This document shows, piece after piece, positions 32,965-41,200 of a stretch of 47,979 nucleotides of DNA. The stretch is from the NCBI RefSeq assembly GCF_900217905.1, contig NZ_OBMO01000028.1, positions 1-47,979 of the forward strand. The letters are read 5' to 3'. A program made the position numbers and the translations under genes. Each line of letters starts with the position of its first letter. Position 1 is the stretch's first letter. This stretch comes from Alloalcanivorax xenomutans (GTDB lineage: Bacteria; Pseudomonadota; Gammaproteobacteria; Pseudomonadales; Alcanivoracaceae). A model generated the notes under the pieces. It made no database searches. It worked only from the letters and a program-made list of their open reading frames with translations, and was not told where the DNA came from.

Positions 32965-35607
32965 CTAACAGGGAATCTCCGCTTTTTTGCGGGTGTAATA
33001 GAACCAGGTCAGTCCCAGACACAGGACGTAGAACAGCAGGAAGCCGTACAGCGCCGGTTCGGCGCCGCCGGTGAGATCCAGGGCCGTGCCGAAGGCCTTG
33101 GGAATAAAAAAGGCACCGTAGGCGGCGATGGCGGAGGTAAAGCCGACCACGGCGGCGGCTTCGCGGTCGCTTTCCAGTTGCTGTTGCCGGACATCCTGGT
33201 CCGGCATCAGCCGGGCCACTTCATGACGGAAGATGGCCGGCACCATTTGAAAGGTGCTGGAGTTGCCCACCCCGGAGACCAGGAACAGCCAGAGGAAGCA
33301 GACGAAGAAGCCGACAAAGGCACCGGGTTGATCGCGATGGTCGAGGAACCAGAGTAATCCGATCACCCCGGCGATCATGCCGACGAACACCCAGAAGGTA
33401 ACGCGGCCTCCGCCAAGCCGGTCCGCCACGCCACCGGAGAAGGCACGGCTCAGCGCTCCGAGAAGCGGACCGAGGAACGCCAACTTGAGAGCGTCCACTT
33501 CGGGGAACAAATGGGAGCTGAGCAGCGGAAAGGCGGCGGCGAAACCGATAAAACTGCCAAAGGTGCCGGTGTACAGCACGCACATCAGCCAGTTGTGCTT
33601 GCGCCGGAAAATCACCGCCTGATCCTGGAATGAGGACTTGGCGCTGGCGATATCGTTCATGCCGAACCAAGCAGCCACGGTGGCGGCAATAATGAACGGC
33701 ACCCAGACGAAGCCCGCGTTCTGCAGCCATAAGCGCTCGCCGTCGGCGGTCGTTTGCGGATCGCCGACCGCGAAGGCAAACACGCCGGTGGTAATCACCA
33801 GCGGTACCAGGAACTGCATCAGGCTCACGCCCAGGTTACCGAGGCCCGCGTTGAGTCCCATGGCGGCGCCTTTTTCCTTTTTCGGAAAGAAAAAAGAAAT
33901 GTTCGCCATGCTGGAAGCAAAGTTGCCGCCCCCAAAGCCGCACAACAAGGCCAGTACCAGCATTACCAGATAAGGGGTGTCCGGGTTGCGTACCGCGAAA
34001 CCGATCCACAGCGCCGGCAGTAACAGCGATGCGGTGGAGAATGCGGTCCAGCGGCGGCCGCCGAAGATCGGTACCATGAAACTGTAGAACACTCGCAGGG
34101 TGGCGCCGGAGAGGCCCGGTAACGCCGCCAGCCAGAACAGCTGATTGGCGTTGTAGTTGAAGCCCACTTGCGGTAACCGCGCCACCACCACCGACCACAC
34201 CATCCAGACGGAAAAGGCCAGCACCAGATTGGGAATGGAAATCCACAGGTTGCGGCGGGCGATGGCGCGACCCTGCTGCTCCCAGAAATCGGTGTCCTCC
34301 GGCCGCCAGTCCTGCAGTACCAGTTTGCTCGGGGTGGACAGTTCCGGCAGGTCGCCGGTTTCGCGCTGCTCCGTCCATTCCACCCGGTTGGCCTTGATAA
34401 TGGCGTAATGCATCCACGCCAGAGCTCCCGCCACCAGCACGAACAGCAGCATGAAACAGCTTTGCCAGATGCCCACCACGTCATTGAGCATGCCGAAGGT
34501 CAGCGGCAGGAAGAAGCCGCCCAGGCCGCCGACCATGCCCACCACACCGCCCACGGCACCCACGTGTTCGGGGTAGTAGGTAGGGATGTGTTTGAAGACC
34601 GCCGCCTTGCCCAGAGACATAAAGAAGCCCAGCACCATGATCAGCAGCACGAAGGGTGGCAGGCCCATGATCAAGGAAAAACGCAGTTCACCATCAATGC
34701 CCTGAATGCGGTATTCGGTGGGGGGATAGCTGAGCAGGAAAGTGCAAACCAGGCAGGCGATGAAGGTCCAGTACATCACGCGCCGCGCGCCGTACCGGTC
34801 GGAGAGCCAGCCACCGAGAATGCGGAACAGGGAGCCGGGAAGGGTGAACAAAAGGGTGATCATGCCGGCGGTGGTGAGACTTACCCCGTAGACCCTCATC
34901 AGGTAGTGGGGCAGCCACAGCGCCAGGGCAACGAAGGCGCCGAACACAAAAAAGTAATAGAGCGAGAAGCGCCACACTCGAAGGTCGGCCATGGGCGCCA
35001 GCCGCTGGCTCAAGGTGAGGGACGGAGTCGGGTGTCGCGGATCCCGCGCGAACACCAGGAAGCCAAGGCCCATCAGCGCCAGCACCAGCGCATACACCTG
35101 GGCGGTGCCCTGCCAGCCCAGCGCCACCAGCAGTAAAGGCGCGGCGAAGTTGGTCAGCGACGAGCCCATGTTGCCGGCGCCGAAAACGCCCAGGGCGGTG
35201 CCCTGGCGGTCGCCGCCAAACCAGCGGGAAACGTAAGCGGTGCCCACGGCGAAGGCGCCACCAGCCAGACCCAGGCCCAGCGCCGCCAACAGCAGCATGG
35301 GGTAACTGTGGGCCAGGGTCAGAAGATAGACGCAGCTGGCGCTGACCAGCAGCAGGATGCCCATAACCGGACGCCCGCCGAAGCGGTCGGTGAGAATGCC
35401 GAGAACCGGCCGGCTGATCGAGCCGGTGAGCACCGGTGTCGCGATCAGCAAAGCCAGTTCGGTGTCCGACAGATTCAGTTCTTTACTGAGAGGGATGCCA
35501 ATAATGGACAACAAAGTCCATACGGCGAAGCACAGCGTGAACGCCAGGGTGGAAAGGAACAACGCCTGCCCCGAGCCGGGGGGTGAGACCGGTTCCGTTG
35601 ATGCCAC
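32965..35607 (-). CDS. narK: Fused double nitrate/nitrite transporter (NarK1-NarK2 type)
   Basis: This 880-residue protein is made of two complete MFS units in one chain: residues about 15-420 and about 460-875, each with about 12 membrane segments, joined by a polar linker (EWTEQRETGDLPELSTPSK...). The first half resembles NarK1-type nitrate/proton symporters (GAVGGVVGMVGGLGGFFLPL); the second resembles NarK2-type nitrate/nitrite antiporters (GLNAGLGNLGVSLMQFLVPLV, GNSSTFQMVPAIF). Such fusions are known, for example in Paracoccus. It is the first gene of the nar operon. An FNR-type box lies 65 bp upstream. Confidence 0.95.
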   Translation of the reverse strand: MASTEPVSPPGSGQALFLSTLAFTLCFAVWTLLSIIGIPLSKELNLSDTELALLIATPVLTGSISRPVLGILTDRFGGRPVMGILLLVSASCVYLLTLAHSYPMLLLAALGLGLAGGAFAVGTAYVSRWFGGDRQGTALGVFGAGNMGSSLTNFAAPLLLVALGWQGTAQVYALVLALMGLGFLVFARDPRHPTPSLTLSQRLAPMADLRVWRFSLYYFFVFGAFVALALWLPHYLMRVYGVSLTTAGMITLLFTLPGSLFRILGGWLSDRYGARRVMYWTFIACLVCTFLLSYPPTEYRIQGIDGELRFSLIMGLPPFVLLIMVLGFFMSLGKAAVFKHIPTYYPEHVGAVGGVVGMVGGLGGFFLPLTFGMLNDVVGIWQSCFMLLFVLVAGALAWMHYAIIKANRVEWTEQRETGDLPELSTPSKLVLQDWRPEDTDFWEQQGRAIARRNLWISIPNLVLAFSVWMVWSVVVARLPQVGFNYNANQLFWLAALPGLSGATLRVFYSFMVPIFGGRRWTAFSTASLLLPALWIGFAVRNPDTPYLVMLVLALLCGFGGGNFASSMANISFFFPKKEKGAAMGLNAGLGNLGVSLMQFLVPLVITTGVFAFAVGDPQTTADGERLWLQNAGFVWVPFIIAATVAAWFGMNDIASAKSSFQDQAVIFRRKHNWLMCVLYTGTFGSFIGFAAAFPLLSSHLFPEVDALKLAFLGPLLGALSRAFSGGVADRLGGGRVTFWVFVGMIAGVIGLLWFLDHRDQPGAFVGFFVCFLWLFLVSGVGNSSTFQMVPAIFRHEVARLMPDQDVRQQQLESDREAAAVVGFTSAIAAYGAFFIPKAFGTALDLTGGAEPALYGFLLFYVLCLGLTWFYYTRKKAEIPC

Positions 35608-35671
35608 GGTGCCTCCTTGAGGTATGGGCCGTCCGTGTGTGGCAATCTGTCAGAAATAACTATCAAACGTA

Positions 35672-35685
35672 TTGATTAGGGTCAA
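35672..35685. promoter_or_regulatory. FNR/ANR box shared by narK and ubiT
   Basis: TTGAT-TAGG-GTCAA matches 9 of 10 consensus positions. It sits 65 bp before the narK start (minus strand) and 63 bp before the ubiT start (plus strand), so one site may activate both genes when oxygen is low. Confidence 0.72.
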
Positions 35686-35747
35686 CCTCTCTCCGACGAA
35701 TGGCATGGAGTATGGGGTTCCCGTCATGACAGTCCGGGGACTGCTCA

Positions 35748-36215
35748 ATGCGATATCCTTTCACGCCGCCGAAGCCGCCGTCGCCACTGGCGGTATTTCG
35801 CCATATCGATGCTCATGCGCCGTTGCCGCTGAAGCGCCCTTTTCTGGAGCCGCTGATGAACCGTCTACTGGCGGAGCCGTTGGCGGCGGGGGAATTCGAA
35901 CCCTTGCAGGGGCGTCACCTGACCCTTGATCTGGCTGACGGCGCGCCGCGTTTTACCGTGACGCTGCAGGCCAACCGTCTGCGATTAAGCGAACGCCCCG
36001 GCGAGGCGTGTATTCGTGGAGGCTGGCGTGAATTTTTGCAGCTCCTTGGCAGGGAGCAGGATCCGGACACCTTGTTTTTCCAGCGCCGTTTGTTGGTGGA
36101 AGGGGACACCGAATTGGGGTTGTGGGTGAAGAATCTGCTCGATGGTCTGGATCAGAGCGGCTGGCCGGGACCGGTGCGGGAGGGATTGCGGTTGCTGGCG
36201 TACGCAACACGTTGA
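35748..36215 (+). CDS. ubiT: SCP2-domain ubiquinone biosynthesis accessory protein UbiT
   Basis: UbiT (YhbT) is needed, with UbiU and UbiV, for ubiquinone synthesis without oxygen; it probably carries the lipid intermediates. It has 155 residues, mainly one SCP2 sterol-carrier-like domain (about 35-140) with LTLDLADGAPRFTVTLQANRLRLS and DPDTLFFQRRLLVEGDTELGLWVKNLLDGLD. The start has GGGGA upstream. It is divergent from narK and convergent with nrdG. The ubiUV pair lies 3 kb away on the other strand, on the far side of nrdD, which confirms the pathway assignment. Confidence 0.93.
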   Translation: MRYPFTPPKPPSPLAVFRHIDAHAPLPLKRPFLEPLMNRLLAEPLAAGEFEPLQGRHLTLDLADGAPRFTVTLQANRLRLSERPGEACIRGGWREFLQLLGREQDPDTLFFQRRLLVEGDTELGLWVKNLLDGLDQSGWPGPVREGLRLLAYATR

Positions 36216-36299
36216 TCGCTGCCATGGCTGATTCCCACGAAAGGATTACAAAGCTCTTGCAGTGCTCTTGAAGCGACCTTTGAATTCATATCCCCATTG

Positions 36300-37010
36300 T
36301 CAACGCACGCTGAGCGTTTCAAATAACGGCCGCAGCCGTTCCGCCAGTTCGGGCAGAGGATTGGCTATCGGCGACGGCTGTTGATAGGACGGTGACAGGC
36401 ATTGTTGTGGTCGCGCCCATTGCAGGGCGTAGTGGCGCACTCCCTTGGCGGCCAGCCAGCGTGCCAGCCGTTCCACGGCGGCTTCATCGAAGTCCAGCCA
36501 GTGCACGGTGGTGCGGCACTCCAAAGCGAGATCGGCGGCCAGCAACTGATCCAGACTGTCGCACAATTGTCGCCACTGCCGGCCGCGCCCGGTGATGCGA
36601 TCGATTTGAGCCGCATCCCCTTTCACGTCCAGACCCACCCAATCCAAATCCGGTATCAGTGTGCTCAGCCGGCGGGGGTAACTGCCGGCGGTGTGCAGAC
36701 CGATGCCGAATCCTCGCTCACGGGCCCGCTGTATCGCCGGTAACAGGTGTGGATGCCGGGTGGGCTCGCCGCCACTGAACACCACCGCTTCCAACAGGCC
36801 TCGTCGTGTTTCAAGAAAGGATTCGACTTCAAGCCATTCCCGCACCTGGCCCCGCCGGGGCGGGATCATGTGCGGGTTATGGCAATAGCCGCAGCGCAGC
36901 GGGCAACCCTGCAGGAAGACCACGCACGCCAGCCGGCCTGGATAGTCCAGTGTGGTCAGCGGCGTCAGGCCCGCCACCGGCAGGGCCGGAACGGCATCCG
37001 CGTCAGCCAT
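36300..37010 (-). CDS. nrdG: Anaerobic ribonucleotide reductase activase
   Basis: NrdG is a radical SAM enzyme that makes the glycyl radical in class III ribonucleotide reductase. It has 236 residues. The cluster motif is CPLRCGYC (CxxxCxxC, about residues 35-42). The SAM-binding EAVVFSGGEPTRHP lies at about 74-87. The fold matches the longer, Pseudomonas-type activase rather than the short 154-residue E. coli one. Its start overlaps the end of the 63-aa glycyl-radical gene by 8 bp, so the two are translationally coupled. It is convergent with ubiT. Confidence 0.94.
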   Translation of the reverse strand: MADADAVPALPVAGLTPLTTLDYPGRLACVVFLQGCPLRCGYCHNPHMIPPRRGQVREWLEVESFLETRRGLLEAVVFSGGEPTRHPHLLPAIQRARERGFGIGLHTAGSYPRRLSTLIPDLDWVGLDVKGDAAQIDRITGRGRQWRQLCDSLDQLLAADLALECRTTVHWLDFDEAAVERLARWLAAKGVRHYALQWARPQQCLSPSYQQPSPIANPLPELAERLRPLFETLSVR

Positions 37011-37194
37011 TCAGGCGTGCCTGTTGCTCACAAAAATGACGGCGCTGGCGATGCTCGGATTTTTTACCCGGATTGAACTGGCTCACCGGCCGGTGGTATC
37101 CCATCACCCGGGTCCAGACTTCGCAGCGCTGGCGTTGCTCTTCGGGCAGGGTGTCACGGGGATTCAGAGAAGCGGTGGAGAGAGAAGCGTTCAT
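37003..37194 (-). CDS. Stand-alone glycyl-radical domain of NrdD
   Basis: This 63-residue protein starts at ATG 37194 with a strong ribosome site (AAAAAGGAGA). It contains CEVWTRVMGYHRPVSQFNPG (residues 24-43), which matches the C-terminal glycyl-radical loop of class III ribonucleotide reductases, so the radical residue should be Gly32 (RVMGY). In usual NrdD proteins this segment follows the zinc motif directly in one chain. Here it is a separate frame, 45 bp after the nrdD stop and overlapping nrdG by 8 bp. It must pair with the large NrdD chain to give an active enzyme, if the split is real. Confidence 0.85.
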   Translation of the reverse strand: MNASLSTASLNPRDTLPEEQRQRCEVWTRVMGYHRPVSQFNPGKKSEHRQRRHFCEQQARLNG

Positions 37195-37239
37195 GGTATG
37201 TCTCCTTTTTGCGATGGAATAAAAATCAGCGTGAAAGTG

Positions 37240-38970
37240 TCAGGCCACGTGGGTGTCTTTCACTGTTGTTTGCTGGGCCAGCAGCGCGTCGTCGCAGCGC
37301 GGGCAGAATTCGTGTTCTCCAGCCAGGTAGCCGTGGACCGGGCAAATGGAAAAGGTTGGCGTCACGGTTATGTAAGGCAGTCGGAACCGGGACAGGGCGG
37401 TGCGTACCAACTGGCGGCAGGCGCGGGAGCTGGAAAGCCGTTCGCGCATGTACAGATGCAGCACGGTGCCGCCGGTATAGCGGGTTTGCAGCGGGTCTTG
37501 ATGAATCAGCGCCGCGAACGGATCCTCGGTATGGCCCACCGGCAACTGACTGGAGTTGGTGTAATAGGGAGCCTCGGGCGTACCGGCCTGGAGAATGTCG
37601 GGATAACGGCGGGCGTCCTCCTTGGCGAAGCGGTAGGTGGTGCCTTCCGCCGGAGTAGCTTCCAGGTTGTACAGATGGCCGGTTTCTTCCTGGAAACCAC
37701 GCATGCGTTCGCGTACGTGTTCCAGAAGACGCAAGGCCAGGTCACGACCCTGCTCGGTGGCGATATCCTGGCGATCATGGGTGAAATTACGCACCATCTC
37801 GTTAAGACCGTTCACGCCCAGTGTGGAGAAATGATTGCGTAACGTGCCCAGATAGCGCCGGGTGTAGGGATAAAGCCCCGCGTCCATCCAGCGCTGAATG
37901 CAATCGCGTTTGATTTCCAGACTGTCGCGGCCCAGTTCCAGCAGCCGATCCAATTCCCGGTAGAGCCCTTTTTCGTCGCCGGCGAAGCGATGACCCAGCC
38001 GCGCGCAGTTGATGGTCACCACACCCACGGAGCCGGTTTGCTCGGCACTGCCGAACAGGCCGTTACCACGTTTGAGCAGCTCACGGACATCCAGCTGCAG
38101 GCGGCAGCACATGGAACGCACCATGTGCGGTTGCAGATCAGAATTGAGGAAATTCTGGAAGTAGGGCAGGCCGTACTTGGCGGTCAGGGCGAACAGCCGC
38201 TCCGTGTTGGGCGCGTCCCAATCGAAATCCTCGGTGATGTTGTAGGTGGGAATCGGGAAGGTGAATACCCGGCCGCGTTGATCGCCGGCTTCCATCACTT
38301 CCAGATAGGCGCGGTTGATCAGATCCATCTCCGCCTGCAGCTCGCCGTAGGTGAACGGCTGCTCCTCGCCGGCGATCACTGGCACCTGTTCGCGCAGATC
38401 CTCCGGGCAGGTCCAGTCGAAGGTCAGGTTGGTGAACGGGGTCTGGCTGCCCCACCGGGAGGGCACATTGAGGTTGTAGATAAATTCCTGGATGGCTTGC
38501 CGTATCGCCGGGTAGTCCAGGTTGTCACGGCGCACATAGGGTGCCAGGTAGGTGTCGAAGGAACTGAAGGCCTGGGCACCGGCCCATTCGTTTTGCAGTG
38601 TGCCAAGGAAGTTGACCATCTGGCCAAGCGCGCTGGAGAGATGTTTGGGCGGGCCGCTTTCGGCGCGGTCGGTGACGCCGTTGAACCCTTCCATCAACAG
38701 GCTGCGCAGGGACCAGCCAGCGCAGTAGCCGCTCAGCATATCCAGATCATGCAAGTGCAGATCGCCTTCCCGATGGGCGCTGCCGATCTCCGGCGGGTAA
38801 ACCTGATCGAGCCAGTAGTTGGCGATCAGCTTGCCGGAGATGTTGAGGATCAGCCCGCCCAGGGAGTAACCCTGATTGGCGTTGGCGTGCACGCGCCAGT
38901 CGGCGCGACTGAGGTATTCCTCGACGGTGGTGCTCACTGCCACCGTGCTGTCCGGGCGGGGTGTGGTCAT
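37240..38970 (-). CDS. nrdD: Anaerobic (class III) ribonucleotide reductase, large part
   Basis: NrdD reduces ribonucleotides without oxygen. From ATG 38970 it has 576 residues. It begins directly with the catalytic barrel (YLSRADWRVHANANQGYSLGGL); the N-terminal ATP-cone of about 90 residues present in E. coli is absent. FFNSD-like and GSVGVVTINCARLG segments and the formate/thiol-type VNGLNEMV loop are seen. The zinc site near the end reads CPVHGYLAGEHEFCPRC. The chain then stops (AQQTTVKDTHVA) before the expected glycyl-radical loop, which is encoded by the next gene. An FNR-type box lies about 85 bp upstream. Confidence 0.93.
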   Translation of the reverse strand: MTTPRPDSTVAVSTTVEEYLSRADWRVHANANQGYSLGGLILNISGKLIANYWLDQVYPPEIGSAHREGDLHLHDLDMLSGYCAGWSLRSLLMEGFNGVTDRAESGPPKHLSSALGQMVNFLGTLQNEWAGAQAFSSFDTYLAPYVRRDNLDYPAIRQAIQEFIYNLNVPSRWGSQTPFTNLTFDWTCPEDLREQVPVIAGEEQPFTYGELQAEMDLINRAYLEVMEAGDQRGRVFTFPIPTYNITEDFDWDAPNTERLFALTAKYGLPYFQNFLNSDLQPHMVRSMCCRLQLDVRELLKRGNGLFGSAEQTGSVGVVTINCARLGHRFAGDEKGLYRELDRLLELGRDSLEIKRDCIQRWMDAGLYPYTRRYLGTLRNHFSTLGVNGLNEMVRNFTHDRQDIATEQGRDLALRLLEHVRERMRGFQEETGHLYNLEATPAEGTTYRFAKEDARRYPDILQAGTPEAPYYTNSSQLPVGHTEDPFAALIHQDPLQTRYTGGTVLHLYMRERLSSSRACRQLVRTALSRFRLPYITVTPTFSICPVHGYLAGEHEFCPRCDDALLAQQTTVKDTHVA

Positions 38971-39054
38971 GGCGCTGTTTCCATATTTAGTGTGTTTTAT
39001 TTGGTTTGGCACAATATATGGTGGTCAGCGTAAAGGTGAGACCGAGAGAAAGGG

Positions 39055-39068
39055 CTGATCTGGGTCAA
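39055..39068. promoter_or_regulatory. FNR/ANR-like box before nrdD
   Basis: On the minus strand TTGAC-CCAG-ATCAG matches 8 of 10 consensus positions. It lies 85-98 bp upstream of the nrdD start, with an AT-rich -10 candidate (TATATT, plus 39014-39019 region) between them. Confidence 0.55.
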
Positions 39069-39205
39069 GGAAAGTGAGGGTGGGAGGGGCCGGACGCCGA
39101 TAATGCAAAACCAGACCCAACGCCCTGGCAAGCACTAAAACGCTTATTTATTTCCGCAATGCCTGCAGCCCCGGGTTTTGACTTTAGCGTCTGGCGTCCG
39201 GCGTC

Positions 39206-40093
39206 CTACCGCCGGTCCATCCCGGGGGCGCCGTGCCAGTAGCCGTCACAGCGCGCTTCGTCCACCAGGGCAAGCGGGTCCCGGTGGTCCGGCTGGCCCC
39301 GGCGCACTCGATCAAAAGCCGCCACTATCTCCGCCATGGGCTCGTCGGCCACCACCAGGCGCGCGCTGCTTATCCCCATTTCAGCCATCACCGGCAGTTC
39401 CCGGCGCAGGTCCTGGGGCCAGGCGGAGAGGGTCTGGATGCCATTGAGAGTGAACAGTCTTCGACCATCCTGACTGAACAGAGGCAGCCCCTGAGGATCG
39501 TCCCGGCAAACAAACTGGCAGCGGTCCTTGGCATTGCCCCGCCGCCGGGCGGTGAAGCAACGGGCCGACCAGGCCAGCGCCAGATGCCCATAGGCATGGA
39601 CCTCGCACGGCAGAGCCAGATCCTGTTCCCGCAGTGCTGTCAGCAAAGCGGTGAGCGCCTGCCGGGACAGTTCCAAGGGCGCGTGCCAGCGTTGCATACC
39701 GGACCCAGCCAGCAAGCGGATGGCTTCCACGTTGTAGAGGTTCAGAGGCGCGCCGCCGATAAAGGGAATGCCGGCTTCGCTGAGCAAATGGACGGCGCTC
39801 ATATCATTGGCTTCCACCGGCAGTTCGCCGTTGTCGCACAGCCGGCGCAGCGCGCGCAGGTCGGCGCCGGCCTCGATCAGCGTTTGCGAGGCCAGCACCA
39901 CGGTCTTGCCCTGAGCACGCAGTTCCCGGGCCAGCCCGAGCCAGTGGTCCAGTTTCATGTCCCGTCGCCGACCGCACACGGTCTCGCCCAGATAGATCCG
40001 TTCCACCGGCCAGTCCGCCGCCTGCGCATAGAAGCTCTCGTAATCCTGTTGGTGCCAATAAAACGGTACCGGTCCCAGGGCCAGTTCCAGCAT
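39206..40093 (-). CDS. ubiV: O2-independent ubiquinone hydroxylation protein UbiV
   Basis: UbiV (YhbV, peptidase U32 family) works with UbiU to hydroxylate the ubiquinone ring without O2. I chose the ATG at 40093 (GGAGG 8 nt upstream); the open frame extends much further up but without conserved sequence. The protein has 295 residues. The 4Fe-4S ligands are visible: Cys40 (LGETVC) and the trio C-x12-C-x3-C (ARCFTARRRGNAKDRCQFVC). These have the same spacing as the ligands I recall for E. coli UbiV (C39, C180, C193, C197). It follows ubiU by 11 bp in one operon. Confidence 0.95.
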   Translation of the reverse strand: MLELALGPVPFYWHQQDYESFYAQAADWPVERIYLGETVCGRRRDMKLDHWLGLARELRAQGKTVVLASQTLIEAGADLRALRRLCDNGELPVEANDMSAVHLLSEAGIPFIGGAPLNLYNVEAIRLLAGSGMQRWHAPLELSRQALTALLTALREQDLALPCEVHAYGHLALAWSARCFTARRRGNAKDRCQFVCRDDPQGLPLFSQDGRRLFTLNGIQTLSAWPQDLRRELPVMAEMGISSARLVVADEPMAEIVAAFDRVRRGQPDHRDPLALVDEARCDGYWHGAPGMDRR

Positions 40094-40104
40094 GCCGATG
40101 CCTC

Positions 40105-41112
40105 CTATTTCCAGCGCCGCTCGTAGGCGCCCAGGGTGGTGGTGGTGCCTTCGGACAGGGCGCTCAGCGCACGTTGCCAGGCCGGGTCGGACTGGAACAT
40201 GGATGATGTCCGGGAGAGACGGTCCAACGCCTGGCGCCATACCCGGGTGACCTCCCGTACATAAGCGGGACTGCGTTGCCGGCCTTCGATCTTCACCGCG
40301 GCGATGCCGAGGGCCTGCAACTCCGGCAGCAGCTCCAACGTATTCAGACTGGTGGGTTCCTCGATGGCGTGATAGAGCTCGTTGTCCACCCGGAAGCGGC
40401 CCTTGCACAGGGTTGGATAACCGGCTTGTTCGCCAGGACCATAACGGTCGATGAGCACGCCGTTGAGACGGGAACTGAGACCGCCGTCCCGCTCTTCCCA
40501 GCGCACGTGGGCGGCGGGTGAGCAGGCACCGTGGGTATTGGGCGATTCACCGGTGAGATAGGAAGAAAGATAGCAGCGCCCTTCCACCATGATGCACAGG
40601 CTGCCGAAGCCGAACACTTCCAGGGCCACCGGCGAAGCCGCCGCCAGCTGTTTGACCTGATCCAGTGACAGCACCCGGGGCAGCACCGCGCGGCGAATGT
40701 CGAAATGCCGATGATAAAAATGCAGGGCCTCGGCGCTGGTGGCGGAGCCTTGCACGGACAAATGCCGGGGCAGGTCAGGGTGGCGGCGGCTGGCATACTC
40801 GAGCAGGCCCAGGTCCGCCAGAATCAAGGCATCCACACCGAGATCCGCGGCCTGATCCACGGCCCGGGTCCAGAGCGGCCAGCCCTCGTTTTGCGGATAT
40901 GTGTTGATGGCGCAGAACACCCGGCAACCTTGCCGGTGGGCGTAGTCGATACCTTCCCGGGCCCGTTCCGGAGTGAAGTTGAGACCGGCGAAGCGACGCG
41001 CGTTGGTGATGTCCTTGAAACCCATGTAAACCGCGTTGGCGCCTTCGTCCACCGCGGTTTTCAGTGCCGGCAGATTGCCGGCGGGGCAGACCAGTTCCGG
41101 GGAACCGCTCAT
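40105..41112 (-). CDS. ubiU: O2-independent ubiquinone hydroxylation protein UbiU
   Basis: UbiU (YhbU, peptidase U32 family) forms a complex with UbiV for oxygen-independent ring hydroxylation. I chose the ATG at 41112 (GGGAGGAGAC upstream) over 41124. It has 335 residues. The U32 start ELVCPAGNLPALKTAVDEGANAVYMGF is present. Four cluster cysteines occur with spacing 7, 17 and 39 residues (CIMVEGRC, GACSPAA, YPTLCKG), the same as I recall for E. coli UbiU (C169, C176, C193, C232). An FNR-type box lies 60 bp upstream, consistent with low-oxygen expression. Confidence 0.95.
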   Translation of the reverse strand: MSGSPELVCPAGNLPALKTAVDEGANAVYMGFKDITNARRFAGLNFTPERAREGIDYAHRQGCRVFCAINTYPQNEGWPLWTRAVDQAADLGVDALILADLGLLEYASRRHPDLPRHLSVQGSATSAEALHFYHRHFDIRRAVLPRVLSLDQVKQLAAASPVALEVFGFGSLCIMVEGRCYLSSYLTGESPNTHGACSPAAHVRWEERDGGLSSRLNGVLIDRYGPGEQAGYPTLCKGRFRVDNELYHAIEEPTSLNTLELLPELQALGIAAVKIEGRQRSPAYVREVTRVWRQALDRLSRTSSMFQSDPAWQRALSALSEGTTTTLGAYERRWK

Positions 41113-41171
41113 GTCTCCTCCCATGCCAGGTAGCGTGGCCGGTCAGGGTAAAGCCGCTGGGCCGCGCCGGG

Positions 41172-41185
41172 CTGACCTGGATCAA
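41172..41185. promoter_or_regulatory. FNR/ANR-like box before ubiUV
   Basis: On the minus strand TTGAT-CCAG-GTCAG matches 8 of 10 consensus positions. It is 60-73 bp before the ubiU start, and between ubiU and the end of cydC. Confidence 0.65.
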
Positions 41186-41200
41186 GGGGAAGGCCGGACT

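Noticed and set aside
30525-33074. 849-codon plus-strand frame opposite narG
   Set aside because: Antisense shadow of narG with no domain content.
37195-37239. Possible simple frameshift or sequencing error splitting NrdD
   Set aside because: The gap holds a strong ribosome site and the second frame has its own ATG with unrelated leader residues. This looks like a true gene boundary, though read data would be needed to be sure.
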